64,000 nt of DNA from Pantoea agglomerans (GTDB taxonomy: Bacteria; Pseudomonadota; Gammaproteobacteria; Enterobacterales; Enterobacteriaceae), in assembly GCF_020149765.1 (NCBI RefSeq), contig NZ_CP083809.1, positions 2,356,001 through 2,420,000 on the forward strand. The letters run 5' to 3'. The position numbers were made by a program, and so were the translations under genes. The notes under the pieces were generated by a model. It saw nothing but the letters and a program-made list of their open reading frames with translations. It searched no databases and was not told where the DNA came from. Of the stretch, positions 56,218-64,000 are shown piece by piece (the first letter of the stretch is position 1; each line of letters begins with the position of its first letter).

Positions 56218-56787
56218 TTATTTTATGCTCACAGGCCATTCGATCAAGGGTGCATCGAATGGTACTATTCTGGACAATAACACACGGTATTTTTTCCATT
56301 CAACAAGTAAAGCTGTTTCTTCATCAGTTGCCATATCCATATCAACGGCATCCTGTAACGTTTGAATGGTTAGCGTAGCTTCCTGTATCAGCCGCTTTTT
56401 CTCACTTTCTGCGAACGCCACCGCGGCGGCGCGCTCTGCTTTCGTGTCTTTTACCCAGCCTTCGCCATTCCAGCGCATGTAGTTTCCGTCAGGAGCGATG
56501 GTCGTTACGTCAGCAGGCAAAGCACCGGGCCTGGTGATATAAACACGTTCGCCCGTTTCTTTGCTATAGACCGTTTGGTTTCGGTAATCCTCTGCCCGCT
56601 CCCACACTGTCCCGTTAAATATGGCGACCTTTCCCTCTGGCACGTCTGGCACGTCTGGCACGTCTGGCACGTCTGGCACGTCTGGCACGTCTGGCGGTGC
56701 GATGTTGGCACAGTCAGCCGGGAGTCCAGTATTAGCCGGTATATAAGCATCATCCGCGCCAATAAACTCTCGGGTGTCTGCAAGAGG
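56218..56787 (-). pseudogene. Phage tail-fibre assembly protein, 5'-truncated
   Basis: The frame continues upstream of the GTG at 56688 through DDAYIPANTGLPADCANIAPPDVP to 56787, where a stop precedes it; no proper start remains, so the N-terminus of this Tfa-family protein is lost. The rest is well kept: EGKVAIFNGTVWERAEDYRNQTVYSKETG, GNYMRWNGEGWVKDT and LTIQTLQDAVDMDMATDEETALLVEWKKYRVLL. The protein helps fold and attach tail fibres. Residues PDV are repeated six times through a 9-bp tandem repeat. Convergent to the GT25 gene. Confidence 0.82.
56641..56694. repeat. Six tandem copies of a 9-bp unit
   Basis: CACGTCTGG repeated six times without change. On the minus strand it encodes the tripeptide PDV six times within the tail-fibre assembly protein. 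A slippage-prone minisatellite that keeps the frame with every copy gained or lost. Confidence 0.95.
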
Positions 56788-56833
56788 TTATAAATTCGGA
56801 TAGTGCGGTCTTTACCTGAAAATTTAAAAGCTA

Positions 56834-57420
56834 TTATGCTAGCCTCACAATGTAGTTATAAGCGATGTTTTTAACGGTGTTACCGGCAACGGTAACGGTG
56901 TGGATATGCGCCCCGGCATTAACAGCTGATAAGGAGGTATCTACATTGCCATTGGTATTAAATACGTTTCGGTCAATATAAACACCGTTACCCCCACCAC
57001 CATTGCGCCATGCTCGCCGGCACTTGCCGCCGTTCCTGAAATGCTGTGCGTATGTGCGCCGGTGCTGTTTGATGACTTAGTCACGTAATCAAATGCGCTG
57101 GTATTTTTCGTCCCGAGATCGGTTGATGAAGCTGATGCCCCGTGCGTGTGCGACTTAATACCGTCCTGTTCCTGTGACAGCACCGCCCGATCGCTTGAGG
57201 GTTTCCCTTTTTAACGTCCATCCGCGCAAATCTGGGATAACACCTGAGGGATAGGCCGCAGCCAGAAGAGGATAATCTGCTTAGTCAAAGCTTTGCCCCG
57301 CCATAAGGCATACCCGGCTGGTGCCGAGTCTGACGGCCACGCAATCGGCGCGCCAACAGGAAACGCATCGTCAGACGTCCATACAGTCCATACCCCTGTC
57401 GAATACTGAAGAGAAGACAT
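56834..57420 (-). pseudogene. Phage tail-fibre protein C-terminus, multiply frameshifted
   Basis: Reading on the minus strand, three frames in turn give a typical tail-fibre end: AFPVGAPIAWPSDSAPAGYALWRGK, then (shifted) [21 protein letters not shown], then [24 protein letters not shown] with [16 protein letters not shown], then (shifted after a G run) [19 protein letters not shown] and the end AYNYIVRLA. At least three frameshifts and one stop break it. His-rich HTH motifs are those of lambda-Stf/P2-H-like fibres. The upstream part is gone. Confidence 0.85.
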
Positions 57421-57481
57421 TGTCAGAATGAAATTCTCTGATGTGTGGGATGATCACTTACATCTTATCCAGGGGAAAACA

Positions 57482-57796
57482 GGGATGAGACTGGCGTTAC
57501 CGCTCTCGCTTTACTGCTAAGCGGTCGGGATGACTCTCAAGGAGGTGCAGAAGAAAGGGCAGCCAATGAGCTAAGACAATCTTAGTGATTATTTTGCGGA
57601 CGCGCGCGAGCTGGCAGGCATAAAGCCGCCGGAGGGGAAAACACCAATCACATTCCACGAACAACGCTCTTTGTCAGCGTGTCTGTACCGGGCACAGGGG
57701 ATCGACACTAAAACTCTGCTGGGTCATAAGGTACAGACAACCCCCGATAAATATAATGACACTCGTGGGCAGGAATGGATCAAGCTGGTCATTTGA
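57482..57796 (+). pseudogene. Phage tyrosine integrase, C-terminal fragment with two in-frame stops
   Basis: One frame, interrupted by TAA at 57518 and 57572, spells the end of a tyrosine recombinase: RLALPLSLYC, (stop) AVGMTLKEV, (stop) YFADARELAGIKPPEGKTPITFHEQRSLSA, then TLLGHKVQTTPDKYNDTRGQEWIKL. The catalytic His and Arg (HEQR), the His of LLGHK and the nucleophile Tyr in DKYND are all present. The N-terminal DNA-binding part is missing. Position next to the right att repeat is the usual place of int. Confidence 0.88.
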
Positions 57797-57925
57797 ATGG
57801 CCGTTTTTTCCCGATCACAAGAAAAATTATTGTAAAATGCGCGGCCTTAGTGATGGTTGCTCTGTTCTACATCGGTCATTGGTTTTGGTGAAAAGTTTTG
57901 GAGATATTTTGGAGAAGAGAAAAAA

Positions 57926-57988
57926 TTGAATATTTTCAAGGCTCTGAAAACATCACGCCTGCTGAATAAAAAGGTGGACCTGGAATGA
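57926..57988 (+). CDS. Possible 20-codon leader frame coupled to potC
   Basis: A TTG behind GGAGAAGAG opens a frame that begins in prophage DNA (NIFKALKTS), runs through the right 20-bp repeat and ends with the displaced native PotB tail RLLNKKVDLE. Its TGA overlaps the potC ATG as ATGA, exactly as the intact potB stop would have done. It could therefore restore the translational coupling lost by the insertion. Whether it is translated is an inference. Confidence 0.4.
   Translation: MNIFKALKTSRLLNKKVDLE
57956..57975 (+). repeat. attR-like direct repeat before potC
   Basis: Exact copy of the 20 bases at 54549-54568. It is followed by GGACCTGGAATGA, which completes the original potB end and contains the overlapping potC start. 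Confidence 0.9.
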
Positions 57989-58758
57989 TCGCGCGCCTGC
58001 TACGCGGCGGCTTTATGGCCGCGATTTACGCCTGGTTCTATATCCCTGTCGCCATCCTGATGGTTAACTCGTTCAACGCCTCGCGCTTCGGCATCAACTG
58101 GCAGGGGTTCAGCACCCGCTGGTACAGCCTACTGATGAATAACGACAGCCTGATCCAGGCGGCGCAGCATTCGCTGATCATGGGCGTGATCTCCGCCAGC
58201 TGCGCGACGCTAATCGGCTCGCTCACCGCCGTGGCGCTCTACCGCTACCGCTTTCGCGGCAAACCCTTTGTCAGCGGCATGCTGTTCGTGGTGATGATGT
58301 CGCCCGATATCGTGATGGCGATCTCCCTGCTGGTGCTGTTTATGCTGCTCGGCATCTCGCTCGGCTTCTGGTCGCTGCTCTTTTCGCATATCACTTTCTG
58401 TCTGCCCTTTGTGGTGATTACCGTCTATTCGCGGCTAAAGGGCTTTGACGTGCGCATGCTGGAAGCGGCGAAAGATCTGGGCGCCAGCGAAACCACCATC
58501 CTGCGTAAAATTATTCTGCCGCTGGCGATGCCGGCGGTAGCGGCGGGCTGGCTGCTGAGCTTTACCCTGTCGATGGATGACGTGGTGGTCTCCTCCTTTG
58601 TGACCGGGCCGACGTTTGAGATCCTGCCGCTGAAGATCTATTCAATGGTGAAAGTCGGCGTCTCGCCGGAAGTGAACGCGCTGGCGACAATTCTGCTGCT
58701 GCTGTCGCTGCTGCTGGTCGGCGTCAGCCAGCTGTTGCTCCGTGATAAAACCAAATAG
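57985..58758 (+). CDS. potC: Spermidine/putrescine permease PotC
   Basis: A 257-residue inner-membrane permease, partner of PotB. Six hydrophobic segments and the EAA loop EAAKDLGASETTILRKIILPLAMPA. The ATG overlaps the stop of the displaced potB end (ATGA). It has been cut from the pot promoter by the prophage, so expression depends on read-through or on a promoter in the insert. PotD follows after 10 bp. Confidence 0.96.
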   Translation: MIARLLRGGFMAAIYAWFYIPVAILMVNSFNASRFGINWQGFSTRWYSLLMNNDSLIQAAQHSLIMGVISASCATLIGSLTAVALYRYRFRGKPFVSGMLFVVMMSPDIVMAISLLVLFMLLGISLGFWSLLFSHITFCLPFVVITVYSRLKGFDVRMLEAAKDLGASETTILRKIILPLAMPAVAAGWLLSFTLSMDDVVVSSFVTGPTFEILPLKIYSMVKVGVSPEVNALATILLLLSLLLVGVSQLLLRDKTK

Positions 58759-58768
58759 AGGATAAATA

Positions 58769-59812
58769 ATGAAGAGATGGTCTCACTGGCTGGCGGCTGG
58801 GGCGCTGGCGCTGGGCATGCAGAGCGCGCAGGCTGACGACGCCAGTACGCTCTACTTCTATAACTGGACCGAATATGTGCCGCCGGGGCTGCTGGAGCAG
58901 TTCACTAAAGAGACCGGCATCAAGGTGATCTACTCCACCTACGAGTCCAACGAGAGCATGTATGCCAGGCTGAAGACCTGGAAAGATGGCGCCTACGATC
59001 TGGTGGTGCCTTCCACCTATTTCGTGGCGAAGATGCGCAACGAGGGCATGCTGCAGAAGATCGACAAGGCGCAGCTGAGCAACTTTAAAAATCTCGATCC
59101 GAATCTGCTGAATAAGCCGTTCGATCCCGGTAACGACTATTCGATCCCCTATATCTGGGGCGCAACGGCGATCGGCGTTAATACCGACGCGCTGGACGCG
59201 AAGTCTGTGCAGAGCTGGGCCGATCTGTGGAAGCCGGAGTATAAGCAGAGTCTGCTGCTTACCGACGATGCGCGCGAGGTGTTCCAGATGGCGCTGCGCA
59301 AGCTGGGGCTTTCCGGCAATACCCGCGATCCAGAAGAGATTAACGCCGCTTATGAAGAGCTAAAGAAGCTGATGCCCAACGTGCTCGCCTTTAACTCCGA
59401 CAACCCAGGCAATCCGTTTATGGAAGGCGAAGTGAATCTCGGCATGATCTGGAACGGCTCCGCCTACGTGGCGCGCCAGGCGGGCACGCCGCTGGAGGTG
59501 GTCTGGCCGAAAGAGGGCGGCATTTTCTGGATGGATAATCTGGCGATCCCGGCCAACGCAAAAAACAAGGCGGGGGCGCTGAAGCTGATTAACTTCCTGC
59601 TGCGTCCCGATGTGGCGGCGAAAGTGGCGGAAACCATCGGCTACCCGACGCCGAACCTGGCCGCGAAGGCGCTGCTGCCGAAGGCGGTGGCGAGCGATCC
59701 GTCGCTCTATCCCCCCGCCGAGGTGATCAACAAGGGGGAATGGCAGGATGATGTCGGCGACGCCAGCGTGCAGTATGAGACGCTGTTCCAGAAGCTAAAG
59801 GCGGGACGGTAA
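58769..59812 (+). CDS. potD: Spermidine/putrescine-binding periplasmic protein PotD
   Basis: A 347-residue periplasmic binding protein that delivers polyamines to PotBC. Signal peptide MKRWSHWLAAGALALGMQSAQA, then LYFYNWTEYVPPGLLEQFTKETGIKV, VPSTYFVAKMRNEGM, IPYIWGATAIGVN and NLGMIWNGSAYVARQ, all typical. ACAGAGGA precedes the ATG. A strong terminator ends the operon. Confidence 0.97.
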   Translation: MKRWSHWLAAGALALGMQSAQADDASTLYFYNWTEYVPPGLLEQFTKETGIKVIYSTYESNESMYARLKTWKDGAYDLVVPSTYFVAKMRNEGMLQKIDKAQLSNFKNLDPNLLNKPFDPGNDYSIPYIWGATAIGVNTDALDAKSVQSWADLWKPEYKQSLLLTDDAREVFQMALRKLGLSGNTRDPEEINAAYEELKKLMPNVLAFNSDNPGNPFMEGEVNLGMIWNGSAYVARQAGTPLEVVWPKEGGIFWMDNLAIPANAKNKAGALKLINFLLRPDVAAKVAETIGYPTPNLAAKALLPKAVASDPSLYPPAEVINKGEWQDDVGDASVQYETLFQKLKAGR

Positions 59813-59813
59813 C

Positions 59814-59838
59814 AAAAAGGCGGCTTTGCCGCCTTTTT
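59814..59838 (+). terminator. Terminator of potCD
   Basis: AAAAAGGCGGC and GCCGCCTTTTT form an 11-bp stem with a three-base loop, starting one base after the potD stop. Confidence 0.92.
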
Positions 59839-59839
59839 G

Positions 59840-60360
59840 TTGAACAGGTGCCAACGCGGATAGCATTTGTGCGGCCTGACTGGTGGAAGTGAAAGTGTCA
59901 CGCTCTGACTTTCTGCGGGATAAGCATAAGCCGCATCGGCAGCGCGGCGGCTTGGGCGATTACCGTTATTACCTATGCCCTTAAGGGTTTATTAATATCA
60001 GCGATCTCCCCAACCGGTGAGGGCTGCTGTGGGTAAATAAGCCCGGCCACGTCAAACTGATGGCCGGGCATATCTGCTGCCTTGTGGGTAGCAGTTGGGG
60101 CGATAATCAAGATCTGATTTACGCCTGGCAGCACGAAGCCGATAGGGATGCAGTTCGCGGGCTGCTGGCCTACATGCTGCACCGAGTCTGAGATCCGGAT
60201 GCGCTATCCACACACGGCATTGAAGACCTCACCAGCAAGCGATTCCGCGACGAATCCAGTATTCTCGTTAACCTATGAAACATGCCCGCTGCGGCGGACG
60301 TAATTCCATTCACACCAGCATAGTAATCCCTGTTGCAGCCAGGCCTATTGTGCGTTACAG
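59840..60360. other. Accessory stretch with unrecognised coding debris
   Basis: This stretch of 521 bp between potD and higB has short frames without ribosome sites. Some, such as DLIYAWQHEADRDAVRGLLAYMLH on the plus strand near 60110-60190, look like fragments of real proteins broken by stops. CCCGGCCA near 60042 and TGGCCGGG near 60061 can pair. Not native to the E. coli order; origin unknown. Confidence 0.4.
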
Positions 60361-60361
60361 T

Positions 60362-60378
60362 GTTTACATAATGTGAAC
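60362..60378 (+). promoter_or_regulatory. Candidate HigA operator
   Basis: GTTTACAT-A-ATGTGAAC is an almost perfect palindrome with 8-bp arms, 20 bp upstream of higB and overlapping a -10-like CATAAT. Autorepression by HigA at such a site is usual for these modules. Confidence 0.55.
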
Positions 60379-60397
60379 GCCTGAGCGAAATCACTTA

Positions 60398-60709
60398 ATG
60401 CACGTCATTTCAAAAGAGCCATTTGAGCAAGCGGCGCGGTTATTTCCTAACGATGCCAGGGCCATCAAGGCGCTGTATCGTCTGGTACGCGAAACAGACT
60501 TCAAAACGCCCGAAGAACTGCGCGCTGCCGTACCGAGCCTGGACCATTTTAAATACCGTGACAAATGGTGGGTTTTAGATGTAGGGGGCAACAATTTGCG
60601 AGTAATCGCCTACATAAACTTCGTGAATAAGCGCTTCTACGTTAAGCACATCGCTACCCACGCTGAATACGATAAGCTGACTCGCTACTATCGGGAGAAT
60701 AAAGAATGA
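60398..60709 (+). CDS. HigB-family mRNA interferase toxin
   Basis: A 103-residue RelE/HigB-like toxin: MHVISKEPFEQAARLFPN, then SLDHFKYRDKWWVLDVGGNNLRVIAYINFVNKRFYVKHIATHAEYDKLT. This is the HigB_toxin type (E. coli HigB/YgjN), which cuts mRNA on the ribosome. Conserved His and Tyr in the KHIATHAEYD segment are kept. Start ATG without a strong ribosome site. The stop overlaps higA by four bases (ATGA). Both genes are intact, so the module may be active. Confidence 0.9.
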   Translation: MHVISKEPFEQAARLFPNDARAIKALYRLVRETDFKTPEELRAAVPSLDHFKYRDKWWVLDVGGNNLRVIAYINFVNKRFYVKHIATHAEYDKLTRYYRENKE

Positions 60710-61125
60710 TCGCCGACACCATTAAAGCTATCGAAGCGACCAAACAACTGGTCGCGGCTGTTCCCCTGCTGGGGGGCAGCAACTCAGAGAAAGACTACCG
60801 TGACGCACTGGCTCTAGTGGACTACCTGATTGACCACGACGATGAAAACCCGCTGATCGACTTTCTTGCGGCAAAAATTGCACACTACGAGGACAATAGC
60901 GAGCGCTTTGCAGAGTTCAACAAAGAGGTTGACGAAATGCCAGTTGGCGTTGCGCTGCTGCGCACGTTGATTGACCAGCATAGATTGTCTTACTCCGACC
61001 TGAGCGAGGAAATCGGCTCTAAATCGCTTGTTAGCCAAATCCTGTCCGGTCAGCGCTCTCTGACGATCTCACATATCAAGGCTCTTTCCGCTCGCTTCGG
61101 GGTAAAACCTCAATGGTTCCTGTGA
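60706..61125 (+). CDS. HigA-family antitoxin with helix-turn-helix
   Basis: A 139-residue antitoxin of the HigA/YgjM type. The N-terminal half is acidic and helical; residues ~85-139 form an XRE-type helix-turn-helix: LLRTLIDQHRLSYSDLSEEIGSKSLVSQILSGQRSLTISHIKALSARFGVKP. It binds and neutralises HigB and represses the pair. Its ATG lies within the end of higB (AATGATC), so the genes are coupled. A hairpin terminator follows the stop. Confidence 0.92.
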   Translation: MIADTIKAIEATKQLVAAVPLLGGSNSEKDYRDALALVDYLIDHDDENPLIDFLAAKIAHYEDNSERFAEFNKEVDEMPVGVALLRTLIDQHRLSYSDLSEEIGSKSLVSQILSGQRSLTISHIKALSARFGVKPQWFL

Positions 61126-61138
61126 TATAACCACTTCC

Positions 61139-61160
61139 AGCCCGTATAATTGCGGGCTTC
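61139..61160 (+). terminator. Terminator of higBA
   Basis: AGCCCG/CGGGCT around eight bases, followed by TTCGTATT. Weak T tract, but placed 14 bp after the higA stop. Confidence 0.6.
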
Positions 61161-61390
61161 GTATTGTCACCAGCAAAAGACATTGACACGCCAGAAGCGA
61201 CTTTATGCAGAATCCTCTCAGCCCGGCGCTGATGGGACTCTTTTCACTTTTCTACGGACGGCACAAGCCAGGGCGCCGGTTTGATCAACACATCATCTTT
61301 AGTAAGCCGCCTGCATGCGCCGACCGTGATAAAAAAGCGAGGAGTTCTATAACATCAACTGGCAGGAGCTTGAGACGGAACACGTTCTGA

Positions 61391-61579
61391 CGCTGCTGTG
61401 CCACGGAATATAACAACGCCGCCACAGGCGACTTTATCAGGGCAATGACCGGCAAGCTGTACCGCCACCAGGAAAAATCATTGCTTGATCCGATGGTGAA
61501 TATCATACGCGGCGTGCAGCGTCCTGGAGAAAAGCGCGTACCACACGGCAGGCTCTCCGGGAAAGGCAACATCCTCTGA
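61391..61579 (+). pseudogene. Fragment of an unrecognised accessory gene
   Basis: A frame without a good start encodes EYNNAATGDFIRAMTGKLYRH, DPMVNIIRGVQRPGEKRV and ends GRLSGKGNIL. Composition is protein-like, with the only ATG internal and no ribosome site. The sequence upstream in another frame (FYNINWQELETEHVLTLLCHG) may be the earlier part, implying a frameshift. Probably phage or plasmid debris; not identified. Confidence 0.35.
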
Positions 61580-61798
61580 CTCTCCCGACAAATCACCTGC
61601 CATATAATCTGACCATATTTACACAGGAAGTAGGTATGGCCAAATCAACCACCAGCACGAATAGCATCGGAGAATATCCGCTATCGCGGTACAACGATCG
61701 CAACATCACAGCCCCATCCTGCGCGCGGAGCTGCGCAAGCAAGTGATGGCTATGTGCCAGTCGAAGGATCAGAAGCTGACCTCGCATGAGGTAAAAAG

Positions 61799-62632
61799 TT
61801 ACTTATACAAACTCCGCAAGAAACCATCCACAAAGCGCGGCACTTCCTCGCTCGCCAGCCCGTAGTGACGCTCGGCGAACTCGTTGCCCACCAGGCTCGG
61901 CTCCAGATTCAGCTCCACGGTATGGGCGCCCTGCAGTTTCGCCTCATGCACAAAGCCCGCCGCCGGATAGACATGGCCGGAAGTGCCGATGGCGATAAAG
62001 AGATCCGCCTGCTCCAGCGCCTGATAAATCTCCTCCATGCCGACAGGCATCTCGCCAAACCACACCACATGCGGACGCAGCGGCGCGGGAAACTGACAGC
62101 AGGTGCAGCGATCGTCGGTGGTCAGATCCCCGTTCCAGGCGATCACCTGGCCGCTGCTGGTGCAGCGCACCTTCAGCAGTTCGCCGTGCATATGCAGCAC
62201 GCGGCTGTTGCCCGCGCGCTCGTGCAGATTGTCGATATTCTGCGTCACCAGCAAAAAGTTATCGCCCAGCACCTGCTCCAGCTCGGCCAGCGCCCTGTGC
62301 GCGGCGTTGGGCTGGATCTCGCTGGCGTGCAGGGCGCGGCGGCGCGCGTTGTAAAAACGCTGCACCAGCTCAGGATCGCGGCGGTAGCCTTCCGGCGTCG
62401 CCACATCCTCCACGCGATGCTCTTCCCAGAGGCCGTCGGCGGCGCGAAAGGTCTGAATGCCCGACTCAGCTGAAATACCCGCGCCGGTCAGCACCACCAC
62501 GAACGGCTGCGGATGGGCCGCCAGCTCCGCCTGACGATCGCGCTCAAAAATACGCTGGCGAAAACGCTGATGCACCTTGCGGCGGGTCTTCTTATAGCGG
62601 GCGAGCCGCAAGCGTCGACGCGGTGTGCGCAT
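61799..62632 (-). CDS. cobB: NAD-dependent deacylase CobB (sirtuin)
   Basis: A 277-residue sirtuin that removes acetyl and succinyl groups from lysines using NAD. Motifs are [56 protein letters not shown], the catalytic His in [11 protein letters not shown], zinc Cys around [20 protein letters not shown] and [17 protein letters not shown]. The basic ~38-residue N-terminal tail is that of the long E. coli isoform. AAGGAG precedes the ATG. nagK, which neighbours cobB in E. coli, is missing. Confidence 0.96.
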   Translation of the reverse strand: MRTPRRRLRLARYKKTRRKVHQRFRQRIFERDRQAELAAHPQPFVVVLTGAGISAESGIQTFRAADGLWEEHRVEDVATPEGYRRDPELVQRFYNARRRALHASEIQPNAAHRALAELEQVLGDNFLLVTQNIDNLHERAGNSRVLHMHGELLKVRCTSSGQVIAWNGDLTTDDRCTCCQFPAPLRPHVVWFGEMPVGMEEIYQALEQADLFIAIGTSGHVYPAAGFVHEAKLQGAHTVELNLEPSLVGNEFAERHYGLASEEVPRFVDGFLRSLYK

Positions 62633-62724
62633 AAAAACTCCTTGTGGGCGACGTCGGGTCGCCGCCAGAAAATCTCAAGTGTAGCGGCCGCGTATGACAG
62701 CGCAATGCCGCCGTTTTCGCCGGA

Positions 62725-63969
62725 TTACTGACCGCTCAGCACCCGCGCCGGATCGATGCGGCTGGCGCGCCGCGCCGGATACCAGCTCGCCAGCAGGCTA
62801 AGCACAATCGCCGTCAGCAGCACCGAGCCAACGTCGAGCCAGTGCAGCTCAGAGGGCAGAAAATCGATAAAGTAGATATCGCCCGCCAGCAAATGATGGC
62901 CGGTCAGCGATTCCAGCCCGCGCACCAGCGTGGTGAGATTCAGCGCCACCAGCACGCCGATCACCACGCCGCTGACGCTGCCGAGCAGCCCAGCCAGCAG
63001 GCCGTACCAGATAAAGATGGCGCGGATCAGCCCATCTTTAGCGCCCAGGGTGCGCAGCACCGCAATATCGCTGCTCTTGTCCTTCACCGCCATCACCAGC
63101 GTCGAGACGATATTAAAACAGGCTACGCCAATCACCAGCACCATCGCCAGATACATAATGGCGCGGATCATCTGAATATCGCGATACATATAGCCGAAGG
63201 TGCCGATCCAGCTGCGGATATAGACGTCACTGTGGGTCGCCTCGCCCGCGTCGCGCACCAGCTTCACCGCCTGGAAGGGGTCCTGCATCTTCAGGGCGAT
63301 ACCCGTGACACTGTCACCCATATCGAGATAGCTTTGGGCATCCGCCAGCGGCACCAGCGCCAGACTGTGGTCCAGCATGCCGCTCAGCTGCAGGATGCCG
63401 CTCACCTGCAGGCGAATACGCTTCGGCTGCAGCAGTTTCGTGCCGCCGTCGTTGTTGGGGATCAGGATAGTAATCCAGCTGCCCTGCTTTACGTTCAGGG
63501 TGCGGGCGATGCCGCCGCCTAAAATAATCTGCTGTTTGCCCGCGGCGAAGGTTTTCCAGCCGTCCCCCTCCACAAACTGCGGCAGCGCGCTGAGGCGCGG
63601 CTCCTGCGCCGGATCGACCCCTTTCACCTGCAGCGCCTGCAGCTTCGCGCCGCTCTCGATCAGGCCGGTAAAGTTAACGTAGGGCGCGGCGGCGGCGATG
63701 CCGGGCACCTGCTCCACGGGGGCTATCAGCGCCTGCCAGTTGCGGAACGGCTGATTGACCGCCTCGATCTCACCGTGCGGCACCACCGCCAGAATACGGT
63801 TGTTCAGCTCGCGCTCGAAGCCGTTCATGGCGCTCAGGCCGATGATCAGCACCGCCACGCCCAGCGCGATGCCGAGGGTAGAGATAATCGAGATCAGCGA
63901 CACCATGCCGCCGCCGCGGCGGCCGCGGCTAAAACGCAGCCCTAACAACAGGGATAACGACGAACCCAT
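62725..63969 (-). CDS. lolE: Lipoprotein-releasing ABC transporter permease LolE
   Basis: A 414-residue inner-membrane subunit of LolCDE, which detaches outer-membrane lipoproteins and hands them to LolA. N-terminal transmembrane segment at about residues 25-47 ([28 protein letters not shown]), a large periplasmic domain and three C-terminal segments around [40 protein letters not shown] and [21 protein letters not shown]. The ATG overlaps the lolD stop (TGATG), the conserved order lolC-lolD-lolE. Confidence 0.96.
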   Translation of the reverse strand: MGSSLSLLLGLRFSRGRRGGGMVSLISIISTLGIALGVAVLIIGLSAMNGFERELNNRILAVVPHGEIEAVNQPFRNWQALIAPVEQVPGIAAAAPYVNFTGLIESGAKLQALQVKGVDPAQEPRLSALPQFVEGDGWKTFAAGKQQIILGGGIARTLNVKQGSWITILIPNNDGGTKLLQPKRIRLQVSGILQLSGMLDHSLALVPLADAQSYLDMGDSVTGIALKMQDPFQAVKLVRDAGEATHSDVYIRSWIGTFGYMYRDIQMIRAIMYLAMVLVIGVACFNIVSTLVMAVKDKSSDIAVLRTLGAKDGLIRAIFIWYGLLAGLLGSVSGVVIGVLVALNLTTLVRGLESLTGHHLLAGDIYFIDFLPSELHWLDVGSVLLTAIVLSLLASWYPARRASRIDPARVLSGQ

Positions 63970-64000
63970 CAGAGCGCTCCTGCTAAGGTCACCTGCTCGC
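63969..64000 (-). CDS. lolD: LolD ATPase, last codons
   Basis: Only the final ten codons are inside the window; they read EQVTLAGAL and stop on TGA overlapping the lolE ATG. The ending fits LolD, and lolE context makes it near certain. Confidence 0.75.
   Translation of the reverse strand, partial: EQVTLAGAL

Larger units (their letters stand above)
54549..57975. mobile_element. Decayed prophage inserted at the potB/potC junction
   Basis: A 3.4-kb segment flanked by exact 20-bp direct repeats. It carries, left to right, a terminator-like hairpin, hicA (frameshifted) and hicB, a GT25 glycosyltransferase, a tail-fibre assembly gene and tail-fibre remnants on the other strand, and the C-terminal part of a tyrosine integrase next to the right repeat. 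Base composition is clearly more AT-rich than the flanking pot genes. Integrase beside the right att site and duplicated gene 3' end are what site-specific integration into potB would leave. Most of the phage has been deleted. Confidence 0.9.

Noticed and set aside
56641..56694. CRISPR array
   Set aside because: The repeats are 9 bp, contiguous without spacers and inside a coding frame.

Overview
The window is a chromosomal segment of a GC-rich enterobacterium. The run icd, rluE, nudJ, mnmA, hflD, purB, phoPQ, roxA, pepT, potABCD, cobB and lolED (about 41.6-64.0 kb) follows the Escherichia coli gene order. The emtA/ldcA pair, umuDC and aqpZ are also enterobacterial. The trehalose-forming treZ-treY-glgX operon, absent from E. 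coli, points to the Erwiniaceae (Pantoea, Mixta or Erwinia type); this placement is an inference from gene content.

Layout. 0-5.9 kb: the end of a SorC/DeoR-type regulator, peptidoglycan turnover genes (emtA, ldcA) and small envelope or unknown proteins. 6.0-10.1 kb: an RNA-repair locus in which the sigma54 activator RtcR faces rtcB, followed by an RlaP-type nucleotidyltransferase and a possibly non-coding stretch ending in a terminator; rtcA is absent. 10.1-23.4 kb: accessory metabolism and stress genes, including a soluble FIST-domain chemoreceptor, two MFS transporters, a periplasmic mutarotase-like protein, oxidoreductases and small membrane proteins. 23.7-30.2 kb: treZ-treY-glgX, which would turn glycogen or maltodextrin into trehalose. 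30.5-41.4 kb: a KGG stress protein, an HdeD-like membrane protein joined to a possible papain-like domain, periplasmic hydroxyisourate hydrolase, a TetR regulator, three tandem YmgB/AriR-type small proteins, SOS-controlled umuDC, a gene-poor 1.2 kb with two small-RNA candidates, a cold-shock gene and aqpZ. 41.6-64 kb: the conserved core block.

The core block is broken in two places. Between potB and potC lies a 3.4-kb decayed prophage bounded by 20-bp direct repeats made of potB 3' sequence. It holds a frameshifted hicA with intact hicB, a GT25 glycosyltransferase, ruined tail-fibre and tail-fibre-assembly genes and the end of an integrase with in-frame stops. PotB keeps its length because the prophage supplies a new C-terminus. 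A terminator-like hairpin just inside the left end and a short TTG reading frame reaching potC at the right end suggest that potCD expression has been rewired. Between potD and cobB is a second, 2-kb accessory stretch with a HigBA toxin-antitoxin pair and coding debris; nagK, which follows cobB in E. coli, is not present.

No rRNA, tRNA, CRISPR array or complete insertion sequence was recognised. All function calls rest on reading the proteins and on family knowledge; no database search was run.
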